Shown in pieces: positions 26,339-34,963 of a stretch of 45,568 nt of DNA. Source of the stretch: ARK-14 sp002899805 (lineage in GTDB: Archaea > Thermoproteota > Thermoprotei_A > Sulfolobales > Fervidicoccaceae); assembly GCA_039793985.1 (NCBI GenBank), contig JBAMMC010000018.1:1-45568 (forward strand), read 5' to 3'. A program made the translations under genes and the position numbers. The notes under the pieces were generated by a model, which had not been told where the DNA came from, made no database searches, and saw only the letters and a list, made by a program, of their open reading frames with translations. How positions within the stretch are numbered: the first letter of the stretch is position 1; each line of letters begins with the position of its first letter.

Positions 26339-26435
26339 GAAAAACCTGTCGCATTCTGATTGCTGTGATATATTAATTATCAAAAACCTTAATGCTATAA
26401 AGACATCAGCCTTTGCTTAGGAGAGTGAAGGAAAA

Positions 26436-27452
26436 ATGTCCGCGCGATTCCGAGAAGAAATACCACCATCTATTATCATTGGATTTGGGAATGTGGGAAG
26501 AGAGCTTGCTCTCATAGATGAAATCTGGTCCCTCACCAATGTAATTGGGATCTTAACAAGCAAGGGAGGTATCAAAGTAGATGGAGAAGATACAATATTT
26601 CACATTAGAAACACAGCAAAGTCTTCGAAAAGGCTGGATGAGTTGCCGGGCTTTATAGAAGGACTGAGCATCGAAGATTTTCTCGATCAACTTTTGGGGA
26701 AAGGGGTAGCATTCATAACCCTTCCTCCCTCATATTCAACAGGTGAACCCAATATCTCGATTTACCTCAAGCTTTTGAGGAGAGGAATATCTATAATAAC
26801 GGCCGACAAAACGGCATTAGCCCTTTCATATACAGAAATAGTTGAGACCATGAAAAAATTCGGGAGTTTTCTTGGCTTCAGAGCTACAGTAGCGGCGGGA
26901 ACCCCATTTGTGGATCTTGCAAGAGGACTGAGAGGGAGAGATTTGAAAAAAGTGAAAGCAGTGCTCAATGCAACAACCAATTTCATCATCTCGAATATTG
27001 AAGAAGGGATGAGCTGGAATGGAGCTCTGGATTTGGCGAGAACAGAAAAATTACTCGAACCTGACCCCTCGATCGACATAGAAGGCTTTGATGCTGCCGC
27101 TAAGCTAACAATAATATCCAACATTCTAGGAAAAAGGTTGAGGATGAATGAAGTGATGAGAATTCCTCTATCTAAAGTGAATGAGAATGAGATAAAGGGA
27201 GCGTTAAAGTCAGGGAAGAGATACAAATACATAGCAGAACTTGATTTCGAAAGTGGAAAAGCCACGGTATCGCCGCAACTTTTATCTTTAGAAAATCCGC
27301 TCTCAAATATCCGGGGAAATTACAACGGAATATTAATTGAACTCGAAGAAAAAGAGAAGATATATCTTGAAGGTCCGGCAGGACCTGCTTGGAGAACTGC
27401 TAGAGTAATGCTCACTGATCTTTACGAATATCTTCATTTCTTTATTCCATAA
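26436..27452 (+). CDS. hom: Homoserine dehydrogenase
   Basis: Reduces aspartate semialdehyde to homoserine with NAD(P)H on the way to threonine, methionine and isoleucine. The N-terminal Rossmann motif is IIIGFGNVGRELA. The substrate domain contains ADKTALA (Lys), RATVAAGTPFVDLARGL, NATTNFI, and the family signature PDPSIDIEGFDAAAKLTII with the catalytic Lys. At 338 residues it is the short form without an ACT domain, so feedback by threonine through ACT is not expected. A GGAGAGTGA site precedes ATG 26436. Its 3' end overlaps the convergent regulator gene by 11 bases. Confidence 0.9.
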   Translation: MSARFREEIPPSIIIGFGNVGRELALIDEIWSLTNVIGILTSKGGIKVDGEDTIFHIRNTAKSSKRLDELPGFIEGLSIEDFLDQLLGKGVAFITLPPSYSTGEPNISIYLKLLRRGISIITADKTALALSYTEIVETMKKFGSFLGFRATVAAGTPFVDLARGLRGRDLKKVKAVLNATTNFIISNIEEGMSWNGALDLARTEKLLEPDPSIDIEGFDAAAKLTIISNILGKRLRMNEVMRIPLSKVNENEIKGALKSGKRYKYIAELDFESGKATVSPQLLSLENPLSNIRGNYNGILIELEEKEKIYLEGPAGPAWRTARVMLTDLYEYLHFFIP

Positions 27453-27840
27453 TGCTGAAAGGCACATACATGACGCTTACTTTTTCCACTTTCTTCAAAT
27501 CTGTATGCAGATTTGCTATTACATTCGAAGAACCCTTCAACGAAGCAATCAGAATGCAGTTGTCCTTTGAGTGAAGATGAGTATTGAAAACAATAATGTC
27601 TTTGTACTTTTCCAGTTTTTCTCCTACTTCTTGGATATTTTTTTCTGAGCTAGGCCATATAGCAATCATAACGCCTTCACAGTAGTGCTCGACAGTGTAA
27701 TGGAGATGCGCCTTAATTCCAAATTCGATGGCATCCTGAATGAATGAAGACCTGCTGACGCCAATTACAGAACATATAGCATCAAGCTTTTCAGCCAAGT
27801 CTTCGTTCAAGCTTATACCAAACCGCCTTTTCCTGGGCAA
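27442..27840 (-). CDS. NikR-like ribbon-helix-helix metal regulator with altered metal site
   Basis: A 132-residue transcription regulator: an N-terminal ribbon-helix-helix (RRFGISLNEDLAEKLDAI, then SRSSFIQDAIEFGI) binds DNA, and a C-terminal ACT-like domain binds metal. The nickel ligands of NikR are partly retained as His88, His90 and Cys95 in THLHSKDNC. The spacing between the second His and the Cys is one residue shorter than in E. coli or Pyrococcus NikR, and the fourth ligand (His76 in E. coli) is replaced by Glu77. The gene directly follows the permease of a zinc/manganese-type ABC importer, in the same operon, so it probably controls that importer. It may respond to another metal than nickel. 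Confidence 0.85.
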   Translation of the reverse strand: MPRKRRFGISLNEDLAEKLDAICSVIGVSRSSFIQDAIEFGIKAHLHYTVEHYCEGVMIAIWPSSEKNIQEVGEKLEKYKDIIVFNTHLHSKDNCILIASLKGSSNVIANLHTDLKKVEKVSVMYVPFSIME

Positions 27841-27841
27841 C

Positions 27842-28723
27842 TTACTTCACCTTTTTCCCAATAAGTATAAACCCATAGATCAACATCATAACAATTCCCG
27901 TAATTCCTGCTGGGGATAGATTGAATATCACTCCCAAGATGAGTCCAATTGAGGCTGAAAGCGTGCTGATACCGATTGCTACATTTATAGCTTTAATACT
28001 TGAGCTTGAGACCATCGATGCTATAGCACCTGGTATTAGAATGAAAATATGTGTGAGTATAAAACCAACTATCTTCATAAAAGAGGCACTCACAACAGCC
28101 AACAAAAGATAGAATATATAGTCATAAAAATATACATTTATACCGGAAAGCCAAGAGTCTCTTCCAAAAATACCAATCAGTAGGTTCTCCTTATAGCTGA
28201 AAGCGAAGATCAGAACTGTGAATGATAGGACAGCCAAGGAAATATAGGCATCAGCCGTTGTAGAGAGGAGCGGGTCTCCCAATATTTCGGAGGTGACGCT
28301 TCTAGCTAAATAGAAATGATTGATGAGGTAATAGAGAACTGTTACGGTTAAAGAAGCTGTTATCCCAACAAATATAGAAGTAACCCTATTGGGATCTGCC
28401 CCCTTATGTATGGCATATCCAACTGTTAATATCATCAAAACATTGAAAGACAAGTTCCATAAAAATGAGTTGCCTCCTATCGTTAGAGAAGTCAAAATTG
28501 CTAAACCGGCAGACAATAGCGCTGAATGCGGGACAGATCCAGCGAGAAAGTACAAGTTCCTAGCAGCTATCATAGCACTGATAATAGCAAAAGAAGCGGA
28601 AGAAGATAAAATAACAGCTATCCATATCAAGTTGACTTTTCCCGGGAAAGCCAGATAAAAAATAAAAGCTATAGCTAGTGAAATTAAACCAGAAATCATT
28701 CCAGTTTGCTTAATCGCTCTCAT
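27842..28723 (-). CDS. Metal ABC transporter permease (ZnuB/MntB family)
   Basis: A 293-residue membrane protein of the ABC-3 family with about 8-9 helices. Typical family phrases are SGSVPHSALLSAGLA-like (AGSVPHSALLSAGLA at about 60-75) and KIVGFILTHIFILIPGAIA. It overlaps the end of the binding-protein gene by 14 bases and is followed with no gap by the NikR-like regulator. It imports Zn, Mn or a similar divalent metal with the adjacent binding protein and the divergent ATPase. Confidence 0.87.
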   Translation of the reverse strand: MRAIKQTGMISGLISLAIAFIFYLAFPGKVNLIWIAVILSSSASFAIISAMIAARNLYFLAGSVPHSALLSAGLAILTSLTIGGNSFLWNLSFNVLMILTVGYAIHKGADPNRVTSIFVGITASLTVTVLYYLINHFYLARSVTSEILGDPLLSTTADAYISLAVLSFTVLIFAFSYKENLLIGIFGRDSWLSGINVYFYDYIFYLLLAVVSASFMKIVGFILTHIFILIPGAIASMVSSSSIKAINVAIGISTLSASIGLILGVIFNLSPAGITGIVMMLIYGFILIGKKVK

Positions 28724-29729
28724 ATTTACTCCTCCTATATGTAATCACTCCTACGAACAACAAAGCTGCGACAACCAATGCAGCGACCATATAATTGACA
28801 GTACTTTGACTCGCTGGTCTCATTTGTTGAGAGGTGGTGGTGCTTCCACCGAAAAGCTCTTCAACTATAACATGTAGGGAATCATCTATTCCTGTCGTTC
28901 CTTCTACAGCAGGGACATATATAACCTTAGCTCCATATTTAGTTGCCATATCAGCTAGATTCTTATCGAACTGTGAATAAGGGATCCAAGAAGAGGTTCT
29001 ATTGTCATAGCTACCCGCTACTACTGCGATTTTTGCTGTACCATTCGAAAGAAGCTGTTCAATTAGATTTACGTCCTGAGGCTGTACTCCAGCTTCTTTA
29101 TCTACAACGAGAAATCTAGCTATCTTCAAACCGGTCCACTCTACGGCGTACTGAACTCCGGGAACTGAGGCCACTGCTGTCGTATTCATCTTACCGCCGT
29201 ATTCGGCTATGAGTCTTTGAACATCTTGGCTTAGCAACCGATACTGAGAATCAAATATATAGGACAAGTTAGGGTACAGTTCATCAAGAGTCTGAGTCAG
29301 ATTTGCTATGAATTTGAGATAATTTTTCGGATCATATACAGGCATGTGAGGGTTTTTTATTCCATTGTTAGGTATTACCTCATATTCGATGCCCGGAATT
29401 TTAGGTATGGCAATGTACGCTGCTTTCAGCTCATTATTCTTAATCATAGAGTCTATTTGCATTTCTGCGGATGTATGTAGCGTGCTAATTATAAGGGAAG
29501 CATTTCGAAGAAATACTACGTCTGAAGGAGACAGCTGAAATTCGTGAGGATCTACGCCTGGTTTTACCAGTGATTCAACAGGTATAGTTCCATTAACTAT
29601 TTTCTCCACATCTCCTTGAATTATTGGAATTGTGACAACTATACCTCCATATCCTTGAGCTTCAACATATGGGAGAAATAATGCTGCTGATATTACAAAT
29701 GCGAATATTATAGCCAAAACCCTCACCAT
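28710..29729 (-). CDS. Metal-binding lipoprotein-like substrate-binding protein, C-terminally anchored
   Basis: A 339-residue extracytoplasmic protein of the ZnuA/TroA cluster A-I family. An N-terminal signal (about 1-24) precedes the domain. Likely metal ligands are His in PGVDPHEFQLSPSD, His in NPHMPVYDP and Asp in GTTGIDDSLH; a glutamate replaces or joins the usual third ligand, which I cannot assign. There is no His-rich loop of the kind found in many zinc-specific ZnuA proteins. A C-terminal membrane helix (VNYMVAALVVAALLFVGVITY) with RR after it anchors the protein, an archaeal feature. GGGTGAT lies close before ATG 29729. Confidence 0.86.
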   Translation of the reverse strand: MVRVLAIIFAFVISAALFLPYVEAQGYGGIVVTIPIIQGDVEKIVNGTIPVESLVKPGVDPHEFQLSPSDVVFLRNASLIISTLHTSAEMQIDSMIKNNELKAAYIAIPKIPGIEYEVIPNNGIKNPHMPVYDPKNYLKFIANLTQTLDELYPNLSYIFDSQYRLLSQDVQRLIAEYGGKMNTTAVASVPGVQYAVEWTGLKIARFLVVDKEAGVQPQDVNLIEQLLSNGTAKIAVVAGSYDNRTSSWIPYSQFDKNLADMATKYGAKVIYVPAVEGTTGIDDSLHVIVEELFGGSTTTSQQMRPASQSTVNYMVAALVVAALLFVGVITYRRSKYESD

Positions 29730-29751
29730 CGATCACCCTGATAAAAATACT

Positions 29752-29815
29752 TTGAGAAAAAGGTTAATAAGTGTGCACTTTATTAATAATTATCCGCATA
29801 TGGTGTGCACATTGA
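29752..29815 (+). promoter_or_regulatory. Divergent metal-transporter promoter with paired GTGTGCAC sites
   Basis: GTGTGCAC occurs twice in direct orientation, at 29771-29778 and 29803-29810, 32 bases apart, about three helical turns. Its core GTGCAC is a palindrome. Between the copies lies a TATA-like TTATTAATAATT (29780-29791); another candidate, GGTTAATAA, lies just before copy 1. Copy 2 overlaps the first codons after ATG 29800. A repressor on both sites would block transcription of the ATPase gene. The NikR-like regulator is the obvious candidate. Confidence 0.55.
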
Positions 29816-30612
29816 CTCCCGAAAAACTTCCACAATTACACGTCGAAAGCCTTACCCTTTCCTATAACGGCGAAAATATAATTGAGAATGTTTCTCTCAG
29901 CTATTCGGGCAGCGGGATTATCCAAGTTATTGGTCCAAATGGTGCGGGAAAAAGCACCTTGCTGAGGGGACTTGCCGGACTAATAAAGCCAAAAAATGGC
30001 AGAGTTACTGTCAATAATAAAGATATCACGGGGAAGCCATTCTTAGCTTCTAAATTCATTTCATTTGTTCCTCAGATGACTTTGACTGAAAGAGGAATAA
30101 CCTTCCCTATTTCGGCCAGAGAACTTCTAGTTTTCGAGCTTAAAGTATCCGGTTATAAGCTAAGCAAAGTGGAAGCAGAAGTGAGAATAGAAAAGGTGGC
30201 CGAGAGAGTAGGATTAAAAGATTGGGAACTCGATATTGATTTGAGATCAATGAGTGGCGGACAAAAACAGAAAGTATTCATAGCAAGAGCTTTGATTCAC
30301 GATAGGCCAATTCTTCTTTTGGATGAGCCTCTCTCCTCAATAGATCCTGCTTCAAGGTCAGAAATAGCAGATAGCATTTTAGCTCTCTCTGAAAATAAGC
30401 TAATCATTGTAACCAGTCATGACCCAGTACCTTTTATGCGTAGTACGAAAAAGATGCTTCTTATCAACAGGAGTCTCTATTTCTATGGAGATCCTGAAGA
30501 GATAATGAGAGAAGAAGTTTTGGAGAAGGTCTACGGAAGGATGCTGATGAAGAATGGAAAACATCTGCATATATTTGACGATGCTTGTTCGCACATAGCG
30601 AATAAACAATGA
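29800..30612 (+). CDS. Metal ABC transporter ATPase (ZnuC/MntA type)
   Basis: A cytosolic ATPase of about 270 residues. Walker A is GPNGAGKST, the Q-loop FVPQM, the signature MSGGQKQKVFIARAL, Walker B ILLLDEPLSSID and the H-loop His is in TSHDP. It is divergent from the binding protein, permease and regulator but completes that importer. The frame is open back to TTG 29752. ATG 29800 is the first ATG, and TTG 29812 fits a leaderless start behind the TATA element at 29780-29791. Residues before LHVESLTLSYNG are not conserved. Confidence 0.87.
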   Translation: MVCTLTPEKLPQLHVESLTLSYNGENIIENVSLSYSGSGIIQVIGPNGAGKSTLLRGLAGLIKPKNGRVTVNNKDITGKPFLASKFISFVPQMTLTERGITFPISARELLVFELKVSGYKLSKVEAEVRIEKVAERVGLKDWELDIDLRSMSGGQKQKVFIARALIHDRPILLLDEPLSSIDPASRSEIADSILALSENKLIIVTSHDPVPFMRSTKKMLLINRSLYFYGDPEEIMREEVLEKVYGRMLMKNGKHLHIFDDACSHIANKQ

Positions 30613-30749
30613 GTTTGTTTTTTATAAATATCCTACCATGAAGTACGAGGAGAAGCATTAGCGAATCCTAAAGAGAAGAACAAGCCTCGCTTTTTAGAGC
30701 AGAATAGATCAGAATATCCGAATGATGTTGTTGAAAATGGAATTTCACC

Positions 30750-30769
30750 TTAAGGTTATTATACCTTAA
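30750..30769 (+). promoter_or_regulatory. alaS: Inverted repeat upstream of alaS
   Basis: TTAAGGT and ACCTTAA form a perfect seven-base inverted repeat around TATTAT. A third partial copy, TTTTAAGGG, lies at about 30775-30782. It stands 50-70 bases before the alaS start, over the likely promoter, and could be a repressor site or a leader hairpin. The rest of 30613-30820 shows no gene. Confidence 0.45.
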
Positions 30770-30820
30770 TTCGTTTTAAGGGAAAAAGACATTTGTTTTT
30801 TAAGTTGGAGAGTGTTAAGC

Positions 30821-33541
30821 ATGGTAATGAGTAATGAGAGCGATTACGCACTAGAGTTTTTCAAGAGTAACGGTTTTGTCAGAAAGAAATGCAACAAGTG
30901 TGGATCATATTTCTGGACACTCAACCCAGAGCTAGACAATTGTCAAGATGCTCCCTGCGTTGAATATTTCTTTGACAAAATCCCGGTAAGAAGAGCAATG
31001 AGTGTGAGGGAAGCAAGAGAAACCTTTCTAAATTTCTTCGAAAAGAAAGGACACGAAGTAATTCCTCCTAGACCAGTTGTAGCTAGATGGCGAGAAGATT
31101 TATATTTAACAATTGCCAGCATCGTAGTTTTTCAACCTCATGTTACCAGCGGGATTGTGCCTCCTCCAGCTAATCCTCTCGTTATAAGTCAACCTTGCAT
31201 AAGACTAGAAGATATAGATAATGTGGGGCTAACAATGGGGAGACATCTCACCCTTTTCGAAATGGGTGGGCATCACGCCTTCAATGAAAGAGGTGGAAAA
31301 AGGATTTATTGGAAAAATGAGACCGTGGAACTCTCTTTTGATTTCTTTACGAGAGAGATAGGAATTCCACCTGAGCTGTTAGTATATAAGGAGTCCTGGT
31401 GGACAGGAGGGGGGAATTCTGGTCCTAGCTTTGAAGTAACAGTAGGAGGTTTGGAACCAGCAACACTAGTTTTCATGCAGTACAAAAATCTAAACGGAGG
31501 TCTTGAAAAGTTACCTCTAGAAATAGTTGATACTGGCTATGGAATTGAAAGAATAGCATGGCTTACAAGCAAGACTCCAACAGCGTTCCATGCAATATAT
31601 GGTGGACTGGTAGAAGATTTCAGGAAAATGCTCAGTTTGGAAAAAACCCCAGAAGCATTCCTATGGGCTTCATTTAGGAGGGCAGGTCTGTTAGATCCCT
31701 CCAGCGAGTTCAGTATATCAAGCTTTATAGGATCCATTGCGAGAGAGATAGGAACAAGTAAAGAAGAAGCTAGAAAGTTATTGGAAAGGGAAGTAAAGCT
31801 CTATACAATTTTAGATCACAGTAAAACCATTGCATATATGCTCGCCGATGGAATAGTGCCATCAAATCAAGGAGAGGGGTATCTTGCTAGACTCGTTATA
31901 AGAAGAGCCTTGAAGACACTATATATGATAGACTCTTCTATTGAGCTCGTTCCCTTCGTAGAGAGGCAGATTGAACTATGGAAGTCAGATTATCCTAGAC
32001 TACATGATAATAGAGATTACATAATTAAAGTTGTAACACTGGAGGAAGAAAGATTCAGGCAGCTCATCCGTGAAAAACTTGGCAGATCTCTCGAGGCAGT
32101 TCTTGCCTCGCCTACTTTTGAGACATATGAAAAAATTTACAGAGAATCAGGCATTCCGCCAGATTTAATCGTTGCAGAGGCACGAAAAAGAGGAGTGAGT
32201 CTCTCTGAGCCTTTTGATTTCTACTCGAAAATAGCTAGAAGCTCGTCTGCACCTAATCTAGGGAAGAAACTTGAAACGGAAATAATCCCGCCTTGGGTAG
32301 CAGGACTTCCTCCAACAATTCCACTTTTCCATGAGGATCCCTATCTGAAGACATCGAAAGCTAGAATCCTAAAAATCAACGGAAAAGAAGTTGTCTTAGA
32401 TAAGACAATTTTCTACCCCCTTGGAGGTGGACAGAGTAGCGACACAGGCCGGCTCTATTATAGAGGTAAGCAGTATGAAGTAATTGAAGTTAAAAAATAC
32501 GGGTCCATCATCTCACATGTCCTCAACGAGACTCCAGAAATTGATGAAGGAGAAGAAGTAGAAATTGAGATCGATTGGGATAGGAGATTCGCTAATATGA
32601 GACACCATACGGCTACCCACATACTTCTAGGAAGTATGAAGAAAGTCCTGGGAAATCATGTTTGGCAAGCAGGAGCAGAAAAGACCCCAGAAAAAGGGAG
32701 ACTGGACGTTACCCATTACGAGCTTCCTAGCTCAGAAGAAATAAAAGAAATAGAGAGATTAGCTAACAAAATTGTCGAAGATAGGATACAAGTTAGAACA
32801 TTCTATGTAGAACGAAATGAGGCGGAAAAGAAATATGGTTTCTCTATCTATCAAGGAGGAGTACCTATGCAAAGGGTTATAAGAATAGTTGAAATTCCGG
32901 GAGTTGATGCTGAAGCTTGCTTTGGAACCCATCTTTCCAATACCTCCGAAGTTGGAGGGATCAAAATAACGAACGTTTCCAAATTGCAGGATGGTGTGAT
33001 AAGATTTGAGTATGTAGCGGGAACAAGGCTGGCTGAATATGCTGGAGAACTTCAGGGAGTCCTTGAAGATATAGCTAAAATCCTCAATACAAAACCCTCA
33101 CAAATCAGGGAAAGGGCTAAGGTCTTAGCCGAAGAATTCGCACAAATGAAGGAAGTGATAATAGCTTATAGAAAAATGCTCGTATCATATTTGGTTGAAT
33201 TGTTGAATTCCAAAGCAATGCTAGTGGGAAAAGCAAAACTCATAGTGTTTGAAGATCAAGTAGGTGATGCTGCCGGCACCACTGAAGTACTCAAAGAAAT
33301 AGTTGACAGAAATCCAGAAGCAGCAATCATCTTTATAGGAAAAGATAATAGGATAGAAATAAGTTTAGGGAAGGAAGCAACAGAATCTTTGAACGCCATG
33401 CGGATATTGGACTTGCTGAGGCTGAACTACGGTGGAAAAGGTGGAGGTAGAAGAGACCATGCCTTCTTGAGAACTGAGCAAAGACCGAGGGCAGAGGAAG
33501 TTTGGAAGTTATTGGAGGAAAAGAAGAACTCACTATTCTAG
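30821..33541 (+). CDS. alaS: Alanyl-tRNA synthetase, archaeal type
   Basis: Charges tRNA-Ala and hydrolyses mischarged Ser/Gly-tRNA-Ala. About 906 residues, normal for archaea. The N-terminal Cys group (CNKCG then NCQDAPC, about 20-45) is the archaeal extension. The class II aminoacylation core follows, with LTIASIVVFQPHVTSG and GGGNSGPSFEV. The editing domain has HHTATHILL (about 595) and the CFGTH Cys/His (about 700), so the zinc site is complete. The C-Ala domain ends with GGKGGGRRDHAF. ATG 30821 or 30827 follows a GGAG site; GTG 30812 is less likely. Confidence 0.95.
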   Translation: MVMSNESDYALEFFKSNGFVRKKCNKCGSYFWTLNPELDNCQDAPCVEYFFDKIPVRRAMSVREARETFLNFFEKKGHEVIPPRPVVARWREDLYLTIASIVVFQPHVTSGIVPPPANPLVISQPCIRLEDIDNVGLTMGRHLTLFEMGGHHAFNERGGKRIYWKNETVELSFDFFTREIGIPPELLVYKESWWTGGGNSGPSFEVTVGGLEPATLVFMQYKNLNGGLEKLPLEIVDTGYGIERIAWLTSKTPTAFHAIYGGLVEDFRKMLSLEKTPEAFLWASFRRAGLLDPSSEFSISSFIGSIAREIGTSKEEARKLLEREVKLYTILDHSKTIAYMLADGIVPSNQGEGYLARLVIRRALKTLYMIDSSIELVPFVERQIELWKSDYPRLHDNRDYIIKVVTLEEERFRQLIREKLGRSLEAVLASPTFETYEKIYRESGIPPDLIVAEARKRGVSLSEPFDFYSKIARSSSAPNLGKKLETEIIPPWVAGLPPTIPLFHEDPYLKTSKARILKINGKEVVLDKTIFYPLGGGQSSDTGRLYYRGKQYEVIEVKKYGSIISHVLNETPEIDEGEEVEIEIDWDRRFANMRHHTATHILLGSMKKVLGNHVWQAGAEKTPEKGRLDVTHYELPSSEEIKEIERLANKIVEDRIQVRTFYVERNEAEKKYGFSIYQGGVPMQRVIRIVEIPGVDAEACFGTHLSNTSEVGGIKITNVSKLQDGVIRFEYVAGTRLAEYAGELQGVLEDIAKILNTKPSQIRERAKVLAEEFAQMKEVIIAYRKMLVSYLVELLNSKAMLVGKAKLIVFEDQVGDAAGTTEVLKEIVDRNPEAAIIFIGKDNRIEISLGKEATESLNAMRILDLLRLNYGGKGGGRRDHAFLRTEQRPRAEEVWKLLEEKKNSLF

Positions 33542-34215
33542 CAAGCGCTGCTAGGCTATATAAGTTTCTTCTGGACATGGGTCTTGCTACACAACACGCG
33601 ATTTCTGCCGTTGAGACAAAATATCAGCTTACTTCATCCGAAAAGAATCTGTTTTTAAGGTGTATTTCTTCTGAAAAAGACAGCAGGGAGATATTAAGAA
33701 AAGTAATTAGAATCGAAGAAATAGATGGAACGGATCTCGCAATAGATTTTTACAATGTAATTATAACGATTTCAGAGGCGTTAGAAGGGTACTCGATTTT
33801 CAGATGTACTGATGGTCTAATTAGAGACCTCGCAAGTGTTTTTGGAAGATCAAAGAAAGAACCTCCCGTTCTAAGCGAGGCTATGAAAAAAATGAATGAA
33901 CTCATAACCTCTCATAAACCAAGAAAAGTAATCTTTGTTGCGGACAAGCAAATTTCTCATAGCGCGGAAAGGCTAACAGAAGCTAGAAACATGTTGTCGG
34001 AAAAAATCCATACAGAAATTCTTTTGGTAAATTCTTCGGACTCAGAACTCATAAAACTTTCGAAAATGGGCCATATAGTGGCAACTAGCGATGTTTTTAT
34101 AGCAAAGAATTCAGAGAAGATCTTAGATATCCCCAGGCATTTTCTATTAAAAGAAGGCAAGTTTGGAAAAAACATTGTAGATATGTCGTATATTATTTAC
34201 ATTTCCAATTTTTGA
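33502..34215 (+). CDS. DUF434-family protein (archaeal COG2454-like)
   Basis: A 237-residue cytosolic protein that I place in the DUF434 family. The N-terminal part (about 1-75) has ASAARLYKFLLDMGLATQHAI and VETKYQLTSSEKNLFLRCI, the DUF434 pattern. The C-terminal part has IFVADKQISHSAE and DSELIKLSKMGHIVATSDVFI, which resembles a PIN/Toprim-like nuclease or nucleotide-binding alpha/beta domain with conserved Asp residues. The family's function is not known. The start is probably TTG 33502, inside alaS, giving a 40-base overlap; no other start sits before the conserved region, so the two genes are coupled. Confidence 0.72.
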   Translation: MEVIGGKEELTILASAARLYKFLLDMGLATQHAISAVETKYQLTSSEKNLFLRCISSEKDSREILRKVIRIEEIDGTDLAIDFYNVIITISEALEGYSIFRCTDGLIRDLASVFGRSKKEPPVLSEAMKKMNELITSHKPRKVIFVADKQISHSAERLTEARNMLSEKIHTEILLVNSSDSELIKLSKMGHIVATSDVFIAKNSEKILDIPRHFLLKEGKFGKNIVDMSYIIYISNF

Positions 34216-34279
34216 AGCCACCTCTCAGGATCTTCGAAATAAACATTAAAAACCTTGGGAGAGAATTATTGAATAAAAA

Positions 34280-34380
34280 GGGCCCGTAGCCTAGCCAGGA
34301 TAGGGCGCCGGCCTTCTAAGCTAGGTATGTGGTGAGGCGGGGAAAGCCGGTGGTCCGGGGTTCAAATCCCCGCGGGCCCG
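34280..34380 (+). tRNA. tRNA-Arg (TCT) with a 26-base intron
   Basis: The acceptor stem GGGCCCG (34280-34286) pairs with CGGGCCC (34373-34379), with discriminator G. The anticodon stem CCGGC (34308-34312) pairs with GCCGG (34346-34350). The anticodon is TCT (34315-34317). An intron of 26 bases (about 34319-34344) lies at the canonical 37/38 position. The T arm is CGGGG-TTCAAAT-CCCCG. The CCA end is not encoded. A TATA-like stretch is near 34245-34253. Confidence 0.92.
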
Positions 34381-34510
34381 CCTCCGATAAAAATTTCCAA
34401 AAGATTAAGTGCTACCAGTATAACTGAAATCTTTTTTCACTCTTACTCATGAAATTTTCAGCATAACAAGATAAAAAAGTTCAAATTTTTTAGATAAGGA
34501 GAAAAAGGAG

Positions 34511-34882
34511 TTATAACCCCAATATTTTAGCTATATCATAAATGATTGGAGGTTTCCATAAGTTCTTTTCAAGTGATCTAAGAATTCCTATTATCCATAT
34601 AATTAGGAGACCTAGATCTACTAAAACTACAAGCAACCTACCTATGAATGGGATAAAAGAAAATACAATGTTGATCACTTGTCCTATAACCAGCACTATG
34701 AAAAATCCTATAGAAAGATATGACCAATGCCTAACGTAATTGCTGCCCTGTTTTATAACGAGTCCAATTATTCCCCCAATCAAGGGAATAAGCCAAGCTA
34801 TAAAACCCCACAATTTTTCTTCTTCAGTTACTCCTTGTGTTCCAGTTACTTCTTGTGTTGTAGACAAAATTAACAACTCCAT
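34511..34882 (-). CDS. Small membrane protein, DUF4870/Tic20-like
   Basis: A 123-residue protein with three to four hydrophobic helices. After a short N-terminus comes EEKLWGFIAWLIPLIGGIIG, then VRHWSYLSIGFF, the pattern of DUF4870-type proteins in which a short polar segment separates two helices. The function is unknown. TATA-like sequence at about 34908-34920 predicts a transcript that begins close to ATG 34882, a leaderless start. Confidence 0.65.
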   Translation of the reverse strand: MELLILSTTQEVTGTQGVTEEEKLWGFIAWLIPLIGGIIGLVIKQGSNYVRHWSYLSIGFFIVLVIGQVINIVFSFIPFIGRLLVVLVDLGLLIIWIIGILRSLEKNLWKPPIIYDIAKILGL

Positions 34883-34963
34883 TATAGCAATTTTTCAACA
34901 TTTAAATATATAAATAGCATGCATGGTACTTTAAATTTTCTGAATTTCTTGATTTTTAAAAAT

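Noticed and set aside
26762..27265. 167-codon open frame antisense to homoserine dehydrogenase
   Set aside because: The sense strand has all family motifs; the antisense product is a low-complexity Ser/Leu-rich chain.
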